Below are positions 51,287-60,724 of a stretch of 64,000 nucleotides of DNA, one piece after another. This DNA comes from Luteimonas abyssi (GTDB taxonomy: Bacteria; Pseudomonadota; Gammaproteobacteria; Xanthomonadales; Xanthomonadaceae). The stretch covers positions 1,461,321 through 1,525,320 of the forward strand of contig NZ_KQ759763.1 of the NCBI RefSeq assembly GCF_001482195.1, written 5' to 3'. The translations under genes were made by a program, and so were the position numbers. Below the pieces are notes generated by a model. The model did no database searches. It saw nothing but the letters and a program-made list of their open reading frames with translations, and was not told the DNA's origin. The number at the start of each line of letters is the position of its first letter. Position 1 is the stretch's first letter.

Positions 51287-52585
51287 CTAGCCTAGCGCAG
51301 GTGGCACCGCGTGTTCGCTGACCGGCTCGGCCGGTGTTCTCGGCTGCTTCAGGAAGGCGAGCATGCCCTCGGCGGCGACGATGCCGCTGGCGAAGCAGGC
51401 GGTGAGCAGATACCCGCCCGTCGGCGCCTCCCAGTCGAGCATCTCGCCGGCGCAGAACACGCCCGGACGGCGGCGCGCCATCAGCCCGGCGTCGAGCGCT
51501 TCCAGGCGCACCCCGCCGGCGGTGCTGATGGCTTCGTCCATCGGGCGCGGACGCCGCAGCCGGAGCGGCAGGCGCTTGAGCAGGACGGCGATGCGGGCGG
51601 GGTCGTGCAGGGCGTCGGCACCGCCGACTTCGCGCAGCAGGCCGATCCGGACCGGGTCGAGGCCGGCGGCACGGCGCAGGTGCTCGCTGAGGCTGCGCTT
51701 GCCGCGCGGGCGTGCCAGATCCCGCTGGAGACGGTCGATGTCGCGGCCAGGCACGAGGTCGAGCTGCAGGTCCGTCCCGCCGTCGCGGGCGATGCCCTCG
51801 CGCAGGTCCGCGCCGATGGCGTAGATCGCGCTGCCCTCGATGCCGGTGGCGGTGACCACGCATTCGCCCTGGAGCTGCCGCGCCTGGCCGCTGCCGTCGG
51901 TCCAGTGCAGGACCACCGGCTTGAGCGGCGCGCCGGCGTGGCGTTCGGCGAAATGGGCACTCCAGCCGATGTCGAATCCGCAGTTGGCCGGCTGCAACGG
52001 TGCGACCTCGATGCCGGCAGCCTCCAGCCAGGGTACCCAGCCGGCGTCCGAGCCCAGTTGCGGCCAGCTGCCGCCGCCCAGGGCGAGCAGGGTCGCGCCG
52101 GCGCGGACCTCGCGTGGACCCAGCGGCGTATCGAAGTGCAGGGCGCCTTCCGCCGTCCAGCCCGTCCAGCGATGCTGGACGTGGAAACGAACCCCTTCTT
52201 CGCGCAGCCGGCGGACCCAGCCGCGCAGCAGCGGTGCGGCCTTGCGGTCGTTCGGAAAGACACGCCCCGAGCTGCCGACGAAGGTGTCGACACCCTGGTC
52301 GCGGGCCCACGCACGCAGGGCGTCGGCGTCGAAGCGGCGCAGCCAGGCGGCGACGGCCTCTTCGCGTTCGCGATAACGGGCGGCGAAGGGCGCGAACGGT
52401 TCGGCATGGGTCAGGTTGAGCCCGCCCTTGCCGGCGACGAGGAACTTGCGGCCGACCGAACCCATGGCATCGAACAGATCGACCTCGACGCCCGCGCCGC
52501 GCAGGATCTCGGCGGCGATCAGACCGGCGGGGCCGCCACCGATGACGGCGGCGCCGGGAAGGGCGAGAGGGGAGAGGCCTGACAT
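51287..52585 (-). CDS. YhiN/HI0933-family flavoprotein
   Basis: The 432-residue protein has the FAD-binding GxGxxG form VIGGGPAGLIAAEIL (14-28), the family-specific VGRKFLVAGKGGLNLTHAEP, a GGGSWPQLGSD block and a C-terminal EALDAGLMARRRPGVFCAGEMLDWEAPTGG with GYLLTACFASG. These mark the HI0933/TIGR03862 branch of putative NAD(P)/FAD-dependent oxidoreductases. Related BaiN reduces bile acid intermediates, but the role in proteobacteria is unknown. It stands alone, 26 nt upstream of the DUF2388 gene start. Confidence 0.92.
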   Translation of the reverse strand: MSGLSPLALPGAAVIGGGPAGLIAAEILRGAGVEVDLFDAMGSVGRKFLVAGKGGLNLTHAEPFAPFAARYREREEAVAAWLRRFDADALRAWARDQGVDTFVGSSGRVFPNDRKAAPLLRGWVRRLREEGVRFHVQHRWTGWTAEGALHFDTPLGPREVRAGATLLALGGGSWPQLGSDAGWVPWLEAAGIEVAPLQPANCGFDIGWSAHFAERHAGAPLKPVVLHWTDGSGQARQLQGECVVTATGIEGSAIYAIGADLREGIARDGGTDLQLDLVPGRDIDRLQRDLARPRGKRSLSEHLRRAAGLDPVRIGLLREVGGADALHDPARIAVLLKRLPLRLRRPRPMDEAISTAGGVRLEALDAGLMARRRPGVFCAGEMLDWEAPTGGYLLTACFASGIVAAEGMLAFLKQPRTPAEPVSEHAVPPALG

Positions 52586-52637
52586 CGGGCCATTATCCCC
52601 CGATTGCTCCGGTGCACGCCGCCGTGCCGGGTGCGCC

Positions 52638-53042
52638 TCAGGCAGTGGCGGCAGGCGGCGCGTGACGTTCGCGGCGTTCGGCTTCCAGCGCGTCGAGATG
52701 GGCGTCGAGCGTGCGGCCGTGGACGGCGGCTTCGTCTGCGGCGGCCGCGCGCAACTGGGGCGAACAGCGCAGGCGCGGACCGCCCGGGCTGTCCGCGTCG
52801 TGACGCCGGGCGACGTGGCGCAGCATCGCCAGGGCCATGGCGGCGCTGTCGGTCCGGGCTACGGTGCTGCCATCGAGCAGCAGCAGCCACTCGCCGTCGC
52901 GCAACGCCACCGCGGCGAGGGTGTCGCCGGATGGATCGGTCAGGCTCGCCTGGATCTGCAGGGGGTCGCCGAGGCGCCGGAAAGACCGCGGCGACGCGGT
53001 TCGGCGGCGGGCGTCGCGTCGGGCCTTGGAGTTCTGGGACAT
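52638..53042 (-). CDS. Hypothetical basic protein
   Basis: The 134-residue product has a basic N-terminus (KARRDARRRTASPRSFRR), a short central beta-like part (DTLAAVALRDGEWLLLLDGSTVAR) and a helical, Ala/Glu-rich C-terminus. No signal peptide or known motif. GGGAAG precedes the ATG. Codon use and the lack of a better frame on either strand support a real gene. Function unknown; it might bind nucleic acid through its basic end. Confidence 0.65.
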   Translation of the reverse strand: MSQNSKARRDARRRTASPRSFRRLGDPLQIQASLTDPSGDTLAAVALRDGEWLLLLDGSTVARTDSAAMALAMLRHVARRHDADSPGGPRLRCSPQLRAAAADEAAVHGRTLDAHLDALEAERRERHAPPAATA

Positions 53043-53199
53043 GGGGGCTTCCCGTCGCGCGTGGAGGAGCGCACCCGGTCATGCTAAGGGATGCGGACGC
53101 CGCGCGCGCGTACCTGAACGCGTCACGATGCAGACTTGGCCGGCGCGGCGCCCGGCCCCATTGTCTGGGTTCGTTCCGAGAACGCATTGGGAGACCGCT

Positions 53200-53466
53200 A
53201 TGGCGACCGGATGGGCTGGAGACGGCGCGGTGCACGAGCAGATCGACGCGACCGTCGAGGATGCGGTGCGCCGCGCGCGCAGCCGGATGCGGCAGGGCCC
53301 TGGCCGTGCCGCATGCGAGGAATGCGATGCGCCGATTCCGCCGGCGCGGCGGGAGGCGGTGCCGGGCGTGCGCCTGTGCGTGCGGTGCCAGGACGCGGAA
53401 GACCGTGACGCGACGGGGGCGGGCGCCTACAACCGCCGCGGCAGCAAGGACAGTCAGCTGCGTTGA
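53200..53466 (+). CDS. DksA/TraR-family zinc-finger protein (YbiI-like)
   Basis: The 88-residue protein has a short helical N-terminus (AVHEQIDATVEDAVRRAR) and a C4-type zinc finger, CEECDAPIPPARREAVPG followed by RLCVRCQD, as in YbiI and TraR-type short DksA relatives. These may bind RNA polymerase through the secondary channel. GGGAG precedes the ATG at 53200. Its last 13 bases overlap the end of the convergent MscS gene. Confidence 0.88.
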   Translation: MATGWAGDGAVHEQIDATVEDAVRRARSRMRQGPGRAACEECDAPIPPARREAVPGVRLCVRCQDAEDRDATGAGAYNRRGSKDSQLR

Positions 53467-54068
53467 ACGTCGCCGCCGGGCGCTCTCTGGGCGCCGGGCA
53501 GGACGGGCGGCGGCGGAACGTCGTCGCCGCGCCAGCGCCGGACCGTGCGCTGGAAAAACATGTTGTTGGGCACCTGCAGGATGGTGCCGCGGGTGCCGTC
53601 GCCGGTCTCGTGCAGGGTGGTGTAGACCAGGTGGATGTCGGCGACGTAGCCGCGCAGCCCGGGTTTCTCGCCGTTCTCGAGGATCTCGATATAGTCGTGC
53701 AGGCGAAACGGCCGGGTGGTGAAGATCAGGATCGTGCAGAAGATGTTGGACAGCACGCTCCACGCGGCGAAGAACGCCACCGCCGCCACCGCGGCGAAAC
53801 CGGTGAATGCCGTCCACAGCACGGTGCCCGACACGCCCATGCGTTCCAGGATCAGCAGGGTCGCGGCCGCATAGATCGCGAAGCTGGCGATGCGGCGCGT
53901 ACCGGTCGCGATCTCGCGCGGCAGTTCGTAGCGATCGCAGATGCGGGCGCTCACGCGGCGCACCACCCTCACGAGGATCCAGGCCAACAGCACGATCAGC
54001 AAGGCTTGCGCCAGCGGCACGACGATGCCGAACCATTCCTGGAACCAGGGCGGCAGCCGGTCGCGCAT
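53454..54068 (-). CDS. Small MscS-family mechanosensitive channel
   Basis: The 204-residue protein has three hydrophobic segments (about 14-35, 62-80 and 84-112) and the MscS pore/beta region GFAAVAAVAFFAAWSVLSN, RPFRLHDYIEIL and a VPNN loop (ILQVPNNMFFQR). It lacks most of the cytoplasmic cage domain of E. coli MscS (286 residues), as do many short xanthomonad members. It would open under membrane tension to release osmolytes. The C-terminus is Pro/Gly-rich and overlaps the convergent DksA-like gene by 13 bp. Confidence 0.88.
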   Translation of the reverse strand: MRDRLPPWFQEWFGIVVPLAQALLIVLLAWILVRVVRRVSARICDRYELPREIATGTRRIASFAIYAAATLLILERMGVSGTVLWTAFTGFAAVAAVAFFAAWSVLSNIFCTILIFTTRPFRLHDYIEILENGEKPGLRGYVADIHLVYTTLHETGDGTRGTILQVPNNMFFQRTVRRWRGDDVPPPPVLPGAQRAPGGDVQRS

Positions 54069-54248
54069 CGGGGAGGTCTCGTGAAGGAGGGTGGGCGCAT
54101 TCTAGCGGTGCGCCTCGCCGGCCACGCGCCCGGCGCGACCTCTGCGTCATCCGTCGTGTCGCATTGCGCAGCAACGGCGCGAGCGCCCGCCATGCGGAGG
54201 TCGCACGAGGCCGTCCATAATGGCGGCCGATCATTCGTGGAGTCGTCG

Positions 54249-55784
54249 ATGCGCGCTGTCCTGCCGGTTCTCGTCCTCGCTGCCTGGGCGTTGCCGCTGG
54301 GGTCGATCCTGGCCTGTACACAGGGGCGCGTACTCGTGCGCGATGGTGCTGCGCTGGATCCGCTCCCGGACGTCCGTGTGTCGGACGGGCGGCAACTCGT
54401 GGCCACCGATGCGCGCGGCGATTTCGTGTTCGCTGCCGCGCCCACCGGGCCCGTGTTCGCGATCAAGCCGGCCGGTTACGCATTTCCCGTGCGCGACGAC
54501 GGCTTGCCCGACTTCTGGCGTGCGCCGGATGCGGTGACCTGCGACTTCGAACTGGCGCCCGCGCCGGTTGTGCGCGATGCGCTCGATGTCCTGGTGTTTT
54601 CCGATCCTCAGACCACCGATCTGCGCGAAGTCGGCTACTACCGCGACGACGTGGTGGCGCCGCTGGTCGGGCAACACCGCGCCGCCCTCGGGGTGACCCT
54701 GGGCGATGTCGCCAACGACGATCTGGCGCTGTACCCCGCGATCAACGCGGTGACCGCGCAACTCGGCGTGCCCTGGCTGCATGTGGCCGGCAACCACGAC
54801 CTCGATGCGGAGGCCGATTCCGATGCGGCCTCCCTGGCGACCTTCCGCAGCGTCTACGGTCCGGACAGCTTCGCCTGGGAAGAGCCCGAAGCGGTGTTCG
54901 TGGGACTCGACAACGTGGTGGTCCAGCCGGGCCGGCGGCCTGCCTACATCGGCGGCCTGCGCGACGACCAGTTCGCCTTCCTCGAAGCCTATCTGCCCGG
55001 TGTGCCCGACGACCGGCTGCTGGTGCTGATGATGCATATCCCGTTGTTTGACGCACCGGCCGGCCGCGAGACCTTCCGCGATGCCGATCGCCAGCGGCTT
55101 TACGCACTCCTGGCGCGACATCCGCGCGTGCTCGTGCTCAGCGGGCACCGGCACGTGCTGCAGCACCGGTTCCACGGGGCGGAGGACGGCTTCGACGGGG
55201 CGACGCCGTTGCACGAATTCAACGTCGGCGCGGTCAGCGGCGCGTTCTGGAGCGGAGTGCCGGATGCCGAGGGCATTCCCGACGCGCGGATGGCCGACGG
55301 CACGCCGAACGGACATGCGTCGCTGCGCGTACGCGCAGGCGGCGAGTACGCGCTCGCCTGGCATCCGGCCCGGGTCGGTGACGCGCCGGATGCGACCGAA
55401 GCGATGGCGCTGCATGCGCCGCGGGTGCTGCGGCAGGGTGCGTATCCGGCCTTCGGCGTTTACGCCAATGTGTACATGGGTCTGCCGGAGACGCGGGTCG
55501 AGTTCCGCGTCGGCGACGGCACGTGGCGTCCGATGCAACGGGTCGCGGCGCCCGATCCCCGGCTGACGCTGGAGAACGCGCGCGACGACATGGCCGAGAC
55601 CCTGCGCGGTCGCGACCGCTCGCCCGAGGCGGTGGTCTCCACGCACCTGTGGCGCGGTGCGATGCCGACGGACCTGCCGGCGGGCGAGCACCGCGTGGAG
55701 GTCCGCGCGTTCGACCCCTGGCTGGGCGAACAGCGTGCGGCCACCCGCTACCGGCTGCAGGCCGACGAGGCACCGGCCCGGTAA
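54249..55784 (+). CDS. Secreted calcineurin-like phosphoesterase
   Basis: The 511-residue protein has a signal peptide, an N-terminal beta-sandwich domain (GRVLVRDGAALDPLPDVRVSD, MetallophosN-like), a metallophosphatase core and a C-terminal MetallophosC-like domain. Metal-binding motifs are SDPQ (VLVFSDPQTTD), GDVAND, GNHDLD, MMHIPL and GHRH (VLSGHRHVLQH). The preceding His/Asp set is complete, so it should be an active phosphoesterase in the periplasm or outside. GGAG precedes the ATG at 54249. It stands alone. Confidence 0.9.
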   Translation: MRAVLPVLVLAAWALPLGSILACTQGRVLVRDGAALDPLPDVRVSDGRQLVATDARGDFVFAAAPTGPVFAIKPAGYAFPVRDDGLPDFWRAPDAVTCDFELAPAPVVRDALDVLVFSDPQTTDLREVGYYRDDVVAPLVGQHRAALGVTLGDVANDDLALYPAINAVTAQLGVPWLHVAGNHDLDAEADSDAASLATFRSVYGPDSFAWEEPEAVFVGLDNVVVQPGRRPAYIGGLRDDQFAFLEAYLPGVPDDRLLVLMMHIPLFDAPAGRETFRDADRQRLYALLARHPRVLVLSGHRHVLQHRFHGAEDGFDGATPLHEFNVGAVSGAFWSGVPDAEGIPDARMADGTPNGHASLRVRAGGEYALAWHPARVGDAPDATEAMALHAPRVLRQGAYPAFGVYANVYMGLPETRVEFRVGDGTWRPMQRVAAPDPRLTLENARDDMAETLRGRDRSPEAVVSTHLWRGAMPTDLPAGEHRVEVRAFDPWLGEQRAATRYRLQADEAPAR

Positions 55785-55912
55785 GTCCCGGCGGCGGGCC
55801 CAGCTCGGCCGGATGGCGGCGTCCGCGAGGGGATGCCGCCCCGGCGACGCGCTGCGGGGGGCGACGACGAACGGCGCCGGTTACGGCCGGTATCAGGGCG
55901 CCCCGCGCGCGA

Positions 55913-56851
55913 TCAGGGGCTGTCTTCGCCGAACATCGGGGGCGGTGGATCGAACGCGACCGCTGCGCCGGCCGTCGACGTCTCGCGCCAGCGTTGCAGG
56001 ACGGTGCCGATCCGGGCGCCCTGGGCGATCTGCGGATGCGAGCGTGGAAAGCCTTCCGTGCGCTCGCGTTTGGCGATCGCACGTGCGGCATCCTTGTAGG
56101 CGGCGACGAAGTCGGTCTTGCGGTTGAGGCCGTCGATCAGCCAGGCGCCGCCGAAGTAGGTGAGTTCGGCATCCACGCCGCAGCCGAACGAGGGACGATC
56201 CGCGCGCGCGGCGGTGATCACCAGGGTGTCCGGATCGGAAAGGGCCGGGATGAAGCCGCCGGAGAAGCAGGCGGACACGACGACCACGCGATGACGGATG
56301 CCGGAGGCGTCGAGCGCCTCGCGCAGTTCGGCCGGCGAGATCTCCTCGTCCACGAACGGCGGCAGGATCGCCGCGAGGTGGTGATCCTCGCTGCCATGCG
56401 TGGTCAGGAACAGCAGCAGCACATCCTCGTCCGGGTCCATCGCCCGGCCGACGCCGGCCAGCGCGTGGCGCAGTCCCGCCAGGGTGGCGAGCGGGCGCTC
56501 GGTGGCCGGTTCGAGCGCATCGGGGTGGTTGACCAGCGTGACCGTGCGGCCGCCGTTGCCGAGGCGTTGCGCGGCGGTGCGTTCCAGATGCAGCACCTCG
56601 TTGCGGAACACGTCCTCCTGGCCGTCGCCGGCCATGCCGACCACGTACAGGTCCACCTCACCGGGGCGCTGGGCAGGCATCGCGGCCAGCGCCGCGTCGA
56701 TCAGGCGGCGGTCGCGCGCGTCCCAGTCCTCCTCGGCCGCGTGCAGTGCGCCGGCAACCAGGCCCAGGAGCAGGGCGAACACGGCGAACTGCGCCGGCGT
56801 ACCGGCGCGCAGGCCGAACAGTCGAGGCGGCCGCCGCCGCTCGCCGCGCAC
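55913..56851 (-). CDS. C13/caspase-like cysteine peptidase, membrane-anchored or exported
   Basis: The 312-residue protein begins from a GTG 2 nt after the mtnC stop. It has a hydrophobic segment (FAVFALLLGLVAGALHA, about 22-38) that exports or anchors it, then a legumain/caspase-type fold with the catalytic dyad His152 (LTTHGSEDH) and Cys195 (VVSACFSGGF). Later VITAARADRPSFGCG is also typical of the C13 group. It probably cleaves after specific residues in the periplasm; a substrate is unknown. Its position behind mtnD and mtnC implies co-transcription with methionine salvage genes. Confidence 0.85.
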   Translation of the reverse strand: MRGERRRPPRLFGLRAGTPAQFAVFALLLGLVAGALHAAEEDWDARDRRLIDAALAAMPAQRPGEVDLYVVGMAGDGQEDVFRNEVLHLERTAAQRLGNGGRTVTLVNHPDALEPATERPLATLAGLRHALAGVGRAMDPDEDVLLLFLTTHGSEDHHLAAILPPFVDEEISPAELREALDASGIRHRVVVVSACFSGGFIPALSDPDTLVITAARADRPSFGCGVDAELTYFGGAWLIDGLNRKTDFVAAYKDAARAIAKRERTEGFPRSHPQIAQGARIGTVLQRWRETSTAGAAVAFDPPPPMFGEDSP

Positions 56852-56853
56852 GC

Positions 56854-57549
56854 TCAGTCCCGCAGGGCGTCGAAGCGCTCGACCCGGCGATGTCCGCCGC
56901 TGGCATCGTCGAGGCGGGGTTCGGGGTAGTCGTCGCGGCGGTCGAGCAGCACCGTCTGAAGTCCCGCGTCGCGTGCGGCATCGAGTTCGGCGACCACATC
57001 GGACAGGAACACGATGTCCGACGGCGACGCCTGCAACGCCTCGGCGATGCGTACGTAGCTGACCGCCTCGCGCTTGCCGCCGATCTCGGTGTCGAACCAG
57101 GCGGAGACCAGCGGACTCAGGTCGCCGGCGTCGCTGTAACCGAAGAACAGCTTCTGCGCGGCGACGGAGCCGGACGAGTACACGGCGATGCGGTGGCCTT
57201 CGGCATGCCAGGCGCGCAGCGACGCGACCGCATCGGGATACATGTGCGCGCTGTAGGCGCCGTTGCGGTAGCCGTCCGCCCACAGCAGACCCTGCAGGGC
57301 CTTGAGCGCGGTGTGCTTGCGGTCGGCGTCGATCCAGGATTGCAGGATCGCGACGACCTCGTCGTCGCTGGCCACGCCTGCCTCGCCGGCGACGGCGTCC
57401 AGCCAGCGCCGGACCTCACGGTCCGCGGCGTGGGCGGCGACGAAAGCCGGCAGCTGCTCGCGCGCGTACGGGAACAGCACCTCCTTGACGAAGGAGATGC
57501 TGCTGGTGGTGCCCTCGATGTCGGTGAGGATGATGCGCGGCAACGGCAT
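56854..57549 (-). CDS. mtnC: Acireductone synthase (enolase-phosphatase E1)
   Basis: The 231-residue HAD-superfamily enzyme has the motif [20 protein letters not shown] with nucleophile Asp10, then [16 protein letters not shown] and [17 protein letters not shown]. It converts 2,3-diketo-5-methylthiopentyl-1-phosphate to acireductone in the methionine salvage pathway. The ATG at 57549 starts 8 nt after the mtnD stop, so the two are in one operon; the C13 peptidase gene follows. Confidence 0.95.
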   Translation of the reverse strand: MPLPRIILTDIEGTTSSISFVKEVLFPYAREQLPAFVAAHAADREVRRWLDAVAGEAGVASDDEVVAILQSWIDADRKHTALKALQGLLWADGYRNGAYSAHMYPDAVASLRAWHAEGHRIAVYSSGSVAAQKLFFGYSDAGDLSPLVSAWFDTEIGGKREAVSYVRIAEALQASPSDIVFLSDVVAELDAARDAGLQTVLLDRRDDYPEPRLDDASGGHRRVERFDALRD

Positions 57550-57557
57550 GTCGGACC

Positions 57558-58109
57558 TCAGCTTCCGGCCTGGTAGCGGGGGAACTTGCTGGCGATGTCC
57601 GACCCGGTGAAGTGGCCGACCCAGCCGTCGGGCTGTTCGAAGAAGCGGATCGCGACGAAGTTCGGCTCGTCGCCCATGTCGAACCAATGGGTGGTGCCGT
57701 CGGGCACGCCGATCAGGTCGTTCCTGACGCACTCGATCTCGTAGACGCGATCGTCGACGTGCAGGGTGAACAGGCCCGAGCCGGCGACGAAGAAGCGGAC
57801 CTCGTCCTCCTTGTGGAAGTGCTCCTCGAGGAACTTGGCGCGCAGCTCGTCCTTCTTCGGGTTGTCCGGGGCGATGCTGATGACGTCGACGGTATTGAAG
57901 CCGCGTTCGGCGATCAGGCGGTCGATGTCGGCCTGGTAGGCGGCGATCACCTCGTCCTGCGACGCACCCGGGGCGACCGGGCGATTGGCTTGCCAGCGTT
58001 CGAAGGTCACGCCGATCCGGTCCAGCTCGCGGGCGATCTCGTCGCCATCCTGGCTGACCAGCAGCGGGGTATCGGGGGCGTCGTCGGCAAAGATGCGCAG
58101 TCGGCTCAT
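57558..58109 (-). CDS. mtnD: Acireductone dioxygenase
   Basis: The 183-residue cupin enzyme has the metal ligands His97, His99 and Glu103 ([13 protein letters not shown]) and His141 (GTTHWFDMG). With Fe it makes the methionine precursor KMTB and formate; with Ni it runs an off-pathway reaction. GGAG precedes the ATG at 58109. It is the first gene of an mtnD-mtnC-C13 operon. MtnB, the preceding enzyme of the pathway, is encoded 226 nt upstream. Confidence 0.96.
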   Translation of the reverse strand: MSRLRIFADDAPDTPLLVSQDGDEIARELDRIGVTFERWQANRPVAPGASQDEVIAAYQADIDRLIAERGFNTVDVISIAPDNPKKDELRAKFLEEHFHKEDEVRFFVAGSGLFTLHVDDRVYEIECVRNDLIGVPDGTTHWFDMGDEPNFVAIRFFEQPDGWVGHFTGSDIASKFPRYQAGS

Positions 58110-58296
58110 GGGGGACTCCATTGGCGGGCGGCGGAAAGCGCCCAGACTAACAAGCGGGATCGGAGTGGGGACGTCACCGCCGGAACACAAGGCGCGCGTG
58201 GCCGAAACACCGCAGGGCAGGCCGTCGTCGCGATGGTCTGCCGGTCATGAAGGAACCGGCGCGCACCGGGCGCGGGGTCGGCAGGGCCCGGGTCGA

Positions 58297-58325
58297 CCCG
58301 CCAGCCGCGTGAAGCGGCTGGCGGG
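58297..58325 (-). terminator. Hairpin after mtnB
   Basis: A perfect 12-bp stem (CCCGCCAGCCGC and its complement) with a 5-nt loop lies 10 nt after the mtnB stop on the minus strand. It suggests that mtnB and mtnD-mtnC are separate transcripts, despite being neighbours in one pathway. Confidence 0.7.
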
Positions 58326-58335
58326 ATCCTAGCGG

Positions 58336-58977
58336 TCAGCCGCGCACACCGAAGCGGCGCAGCTCCAGCTCGCAGTCCAGCAGGAACTCGAACGCCTCGA
58401 GGTGACGTCGCGCCTCGGCCATGTCGCGGCCCCAGGCATACAGGCCGTGGCCGTCGATGAGATAGCCCCACATCGGCCGGTCATCGAGCAGCGCTTCGAC
58501 CTGGGCGGCGAGGGTGGGCATGTGCTGGCTGTTGGGCAGGACCGGGAGGTCGAGCGCGGTCTCGTGGGTGTCGTTGCCGCGGAAGGCCTTGAGCAGTTCG
58601 TAGCCTTCCAGGCGGACTTGGCCCTCGCCGGCGAACAGGCGCGAGGCCACGGTCTGGTTGCGCGAATGGGTGTGCAGCACGCAGCCGATGTCGGCGTCGC
58701 GGCGGTAGAGCTGGGTGTGCAGCAGGGTCTCGGCGGACGGACGGTGGTCGCTGCCGACGGCCTGGCCGTCCATGTCCACGACCATGATGTCGGCTTCGCG
58801 CAGCTTGCCCTTGTCGCGGCCGGAGACGGTGATCGCCGCGTGGCGGTCGTCGAGGCGGCGGGAGAAGTTGCTGCTGGTGGCCGGTGTCCAGCCCAGCGCG
58901 GACAGCTCGCGCACGTTGACGATGATTTCGCCGGCGAGTTCGCACAGGCGATGGTGGTCGTAAGGGACGGCGCTCAT
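58336..58977 (-). CDS. mtnB: Methylthioribulose-1-phosphate dehydratase
   Basis: The 213-residue class II aldolase-family enzyme has [21 protein letters not shown] at the N-terminus, the zinc His pair in [15 protein letters not shown] and a further His in [12 protein letters not shown]. It dehydrates methylthioribulose-1-phosphate to the diketo phosphate used by MtnC. Start at the ATG 58977, divergent from the DAACS symporter. A hairpin separates it from mtnD. Confidence 0.95.
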   Translation of the reverse strand: MSAVPYDHHRLCELAGEIIVNVRELSALGWTPATSSNFSRRLDDRHAAITVSGRDKGKLREADIMVVDMDGQAVGSDHRPSAETLLHTQLYRRDADIGCVLHTHSRNQTVASRLFAGEGQVRLEGYELLKAFRGNDTHETALDLPVLPNSQHMPTLAAQVEALLDDRPMWGYLIDGHGLYAWGRDMAEARRHLEAFEFLLDCELELRRFGVRG

Positions 58978-59100
58978 CGGGCTCTAGGCGTCACGGGGCG
59001 CTTCACTATACCGGTTCGGGCGGTTCGGCCATCCCCCGGCGGGGACCCTGGCGGGCCTGCGTGGCGCGGGATTAAGCTGCGCCGTCCCCAGGAGATGCCG

Positions 59101-60441
59101 ATGCCATCCTCCCCGTCCGCGTCGCGCCGCCGGCTGCCGTTGCACTGGAAGATGTTGATCGGTTTCGCGGCGGGTCTCGCCGTGGGCCTGACCGCCTACC
59201 TGACCAGCCCGGACGCGGCGTGGGTGGAGGCGGTCACCCGCTACGTGACCACCCCGTTCTCGACGATCTTCCTCAACCTGATCTTCATGCTCATCGTGCC
59301 CCTGCTGTTCTCGGCGCTGGTCGCCGGAATCGCCGAGATGGGCGACGTGCGTTCGCTGGGGCGGATCGGCTGGAAGACCCTGGCCTACACGATCACGCTG
59401 TCCACGGTCGCGGTGTTGATCGGCCTGCTGATGGTGAACTGGCTGCGCCCGGGCAGCGGAGTGGATCCCGCGCTGGCCGAGTCGCTGATCGCCGAGAACA
59501 GCGAGCGCACCCGGCAGATCGTCGACAGCGTGGACGAGACGCCCAGCGGCATCGACATGCTGCTGTCGATCGTGCCCGACAACGTGGTGGAGGCCGCGTC
59601 CAGCAATGCCTCGATCCTGGCGCTGATGTTCTTCGCGGTGATGTTCGGCATCGGCATCGTGCTGTCGGACCCGGAGAAGACCGCGCCGCTCAAGCGCCTG
59701 GTCGACGGGGTCTTCGAGGTCTCGATGACGCTGATCAACCTGGTCATCCGGCTGGCGCCTTACGCGGTGTTCTGTTTCATGTTCAATCTGGCGGCGGTGT
59801 TCGGCTTCGAACTGCTGATCAGGCTCGGCGCCTACGTGGGCGTGGTGGTCGGTGCGCTGGCGTTGCACATGTTCGTCAGCTACTCGGTGGCGCTGCGGCT
59901 GGCCGGCTACTCGCCGCTGGCGTTCTTCCGCGGCATCCAGGAGGCCACGGTCATGGCGTTCTCGACCGCGTCGAGCAACGCCACCCTGCCCACCGCACTG
60001 CGCGTGGCCGACGAGAAGCTGCACCTGCCCAACAAGGTGTCGCGGTTCGTGCTGACCGTGGGAGCGACCGCCAACCAGAACGGCACGGCGTTGTTCGAGG
60101 GCGTGACGGTGCTGTTCCTGGCCCAGTTCTTCGGGGTGGACCTCACCCTCGGCCAGCAGGTGATGGTGATGCTGGTCTGCATTCTCGGCGGTATCGGCAC
60201 CGCCGGGGTGCCTTCGGGCTCGTTGCCGGTGGTGGCGCTGATCTGCGCGATGGTCGGGGTCAACCCGATCGGCATCGGTCTGATCCTGGGGGTGAACCAC
60301 TTCCTCGACATGTGCCGGACCACGCTCAATGTCACCGGCGATCTCGCGCTGGCGGCGATGGTGTCGCGGGGCGAGGAGGCCGACGCCGGGCCGGCGCTGC
60401 CTCCAGACCCGGGTCCGGCAGCTCCGAAGGAAGCCGTCTAG
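59101..60441 (+). CDS. Dicarboxylate/amino acid:cation symporter (DAACS, GltP/DctA-like)
   Basis: The 446-residue membrane protein has the DAACS hallmarks: multiple hydrophobic helices, the serine-rich reentrant loop (AFSTASSNATLPTAL), the NQNGT motif (TVGATANQNGTALFEG), a second loop GGIGTAGVPSGSLPVVAL and a final block NHFLDMCRTTLNVTGD. It imports glutamate, aspartate or C4-dicarboxylates with protons or sodium. AGGAG lies before the ATG at 59101; another ATG 6 nt earlier sits too close to the ribosome site. Convergent with the APC gene. Confidence 0.95.
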   Translation: MPSSPSASRRRLPLHWKMLIGFAAGLAVGLTAYLTSPDAAWVEAVTRYVTTPFSTIFLNLIFMLIVPLLFSALVAGIAEMGDVRSLGRIGWKTLAYTITLSTVAVLIGLLMVNWLRPGSGVDPALAESLIAENSERTRQIVDSVDETPSGIDMLLSIVPDNVVEAASSNASILALMFFAVMFGIGIVLSDPEKTAPLKRLVDGVFEVSMTLINLVIRLAPYAVFCFMFNLAAVFGFELLIRLGAYVGVVVGALALHMFVSYSVALRLAGYSPLAFFRGIQEATVMAFSTASSNATLPTALRVADEKLHLPNKVSRFVLTVGATANQNGTALFEGVTVLFLAQFFGVDLTLGQQVMVMLVCILGGIGTAGVPSGSLPVVALICAMVGVNPIGIGLILGVNHFLDMCRTTLNVTGDLALAAMVSRGEEADAGPALPPDPGPAAPKEAV

Positions 60442-60724
60442 CGTCCGCCACCGGGGCCAGCGCCGGGGCCAGGGCTCCAGCGCAGCGCCAGGGCCAGGGC
60501 CATGACAACGTGCTCCGAGGTGAAGCGCACGGGGCGCGCTTCGCTTCGTCCCGTCAGGTCGCGGGCCTTCGAAGCGAAGCGAAGCGTTTCACAGCATCTC
60601 TCGCAGCCAGTAATTCCTGCTGAGGAAAAGGCCCCGTCCTCACATGGCGCGAAGGCTCGTCCCGGCTTTCAGACAGCGCGAAGGCGCGTCCCGCGCCGGT
60701 CCGATCCGGGGTGCGGGCGCTGAA
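60442..60724. other. Low-complexity intergenic region with inverted repeat
   Basis: These 283 nt between convergent genes hold no convincing gene. The left part contains imperfect GGCCAGCGC-type repeats. A perfect 12-bp inverted repeat (CGCTTCGCTTCG at 60537-60548 and its complement at 60570-60581, 21-nt loop) could end transcripts from either side. Confidence 0.45.
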
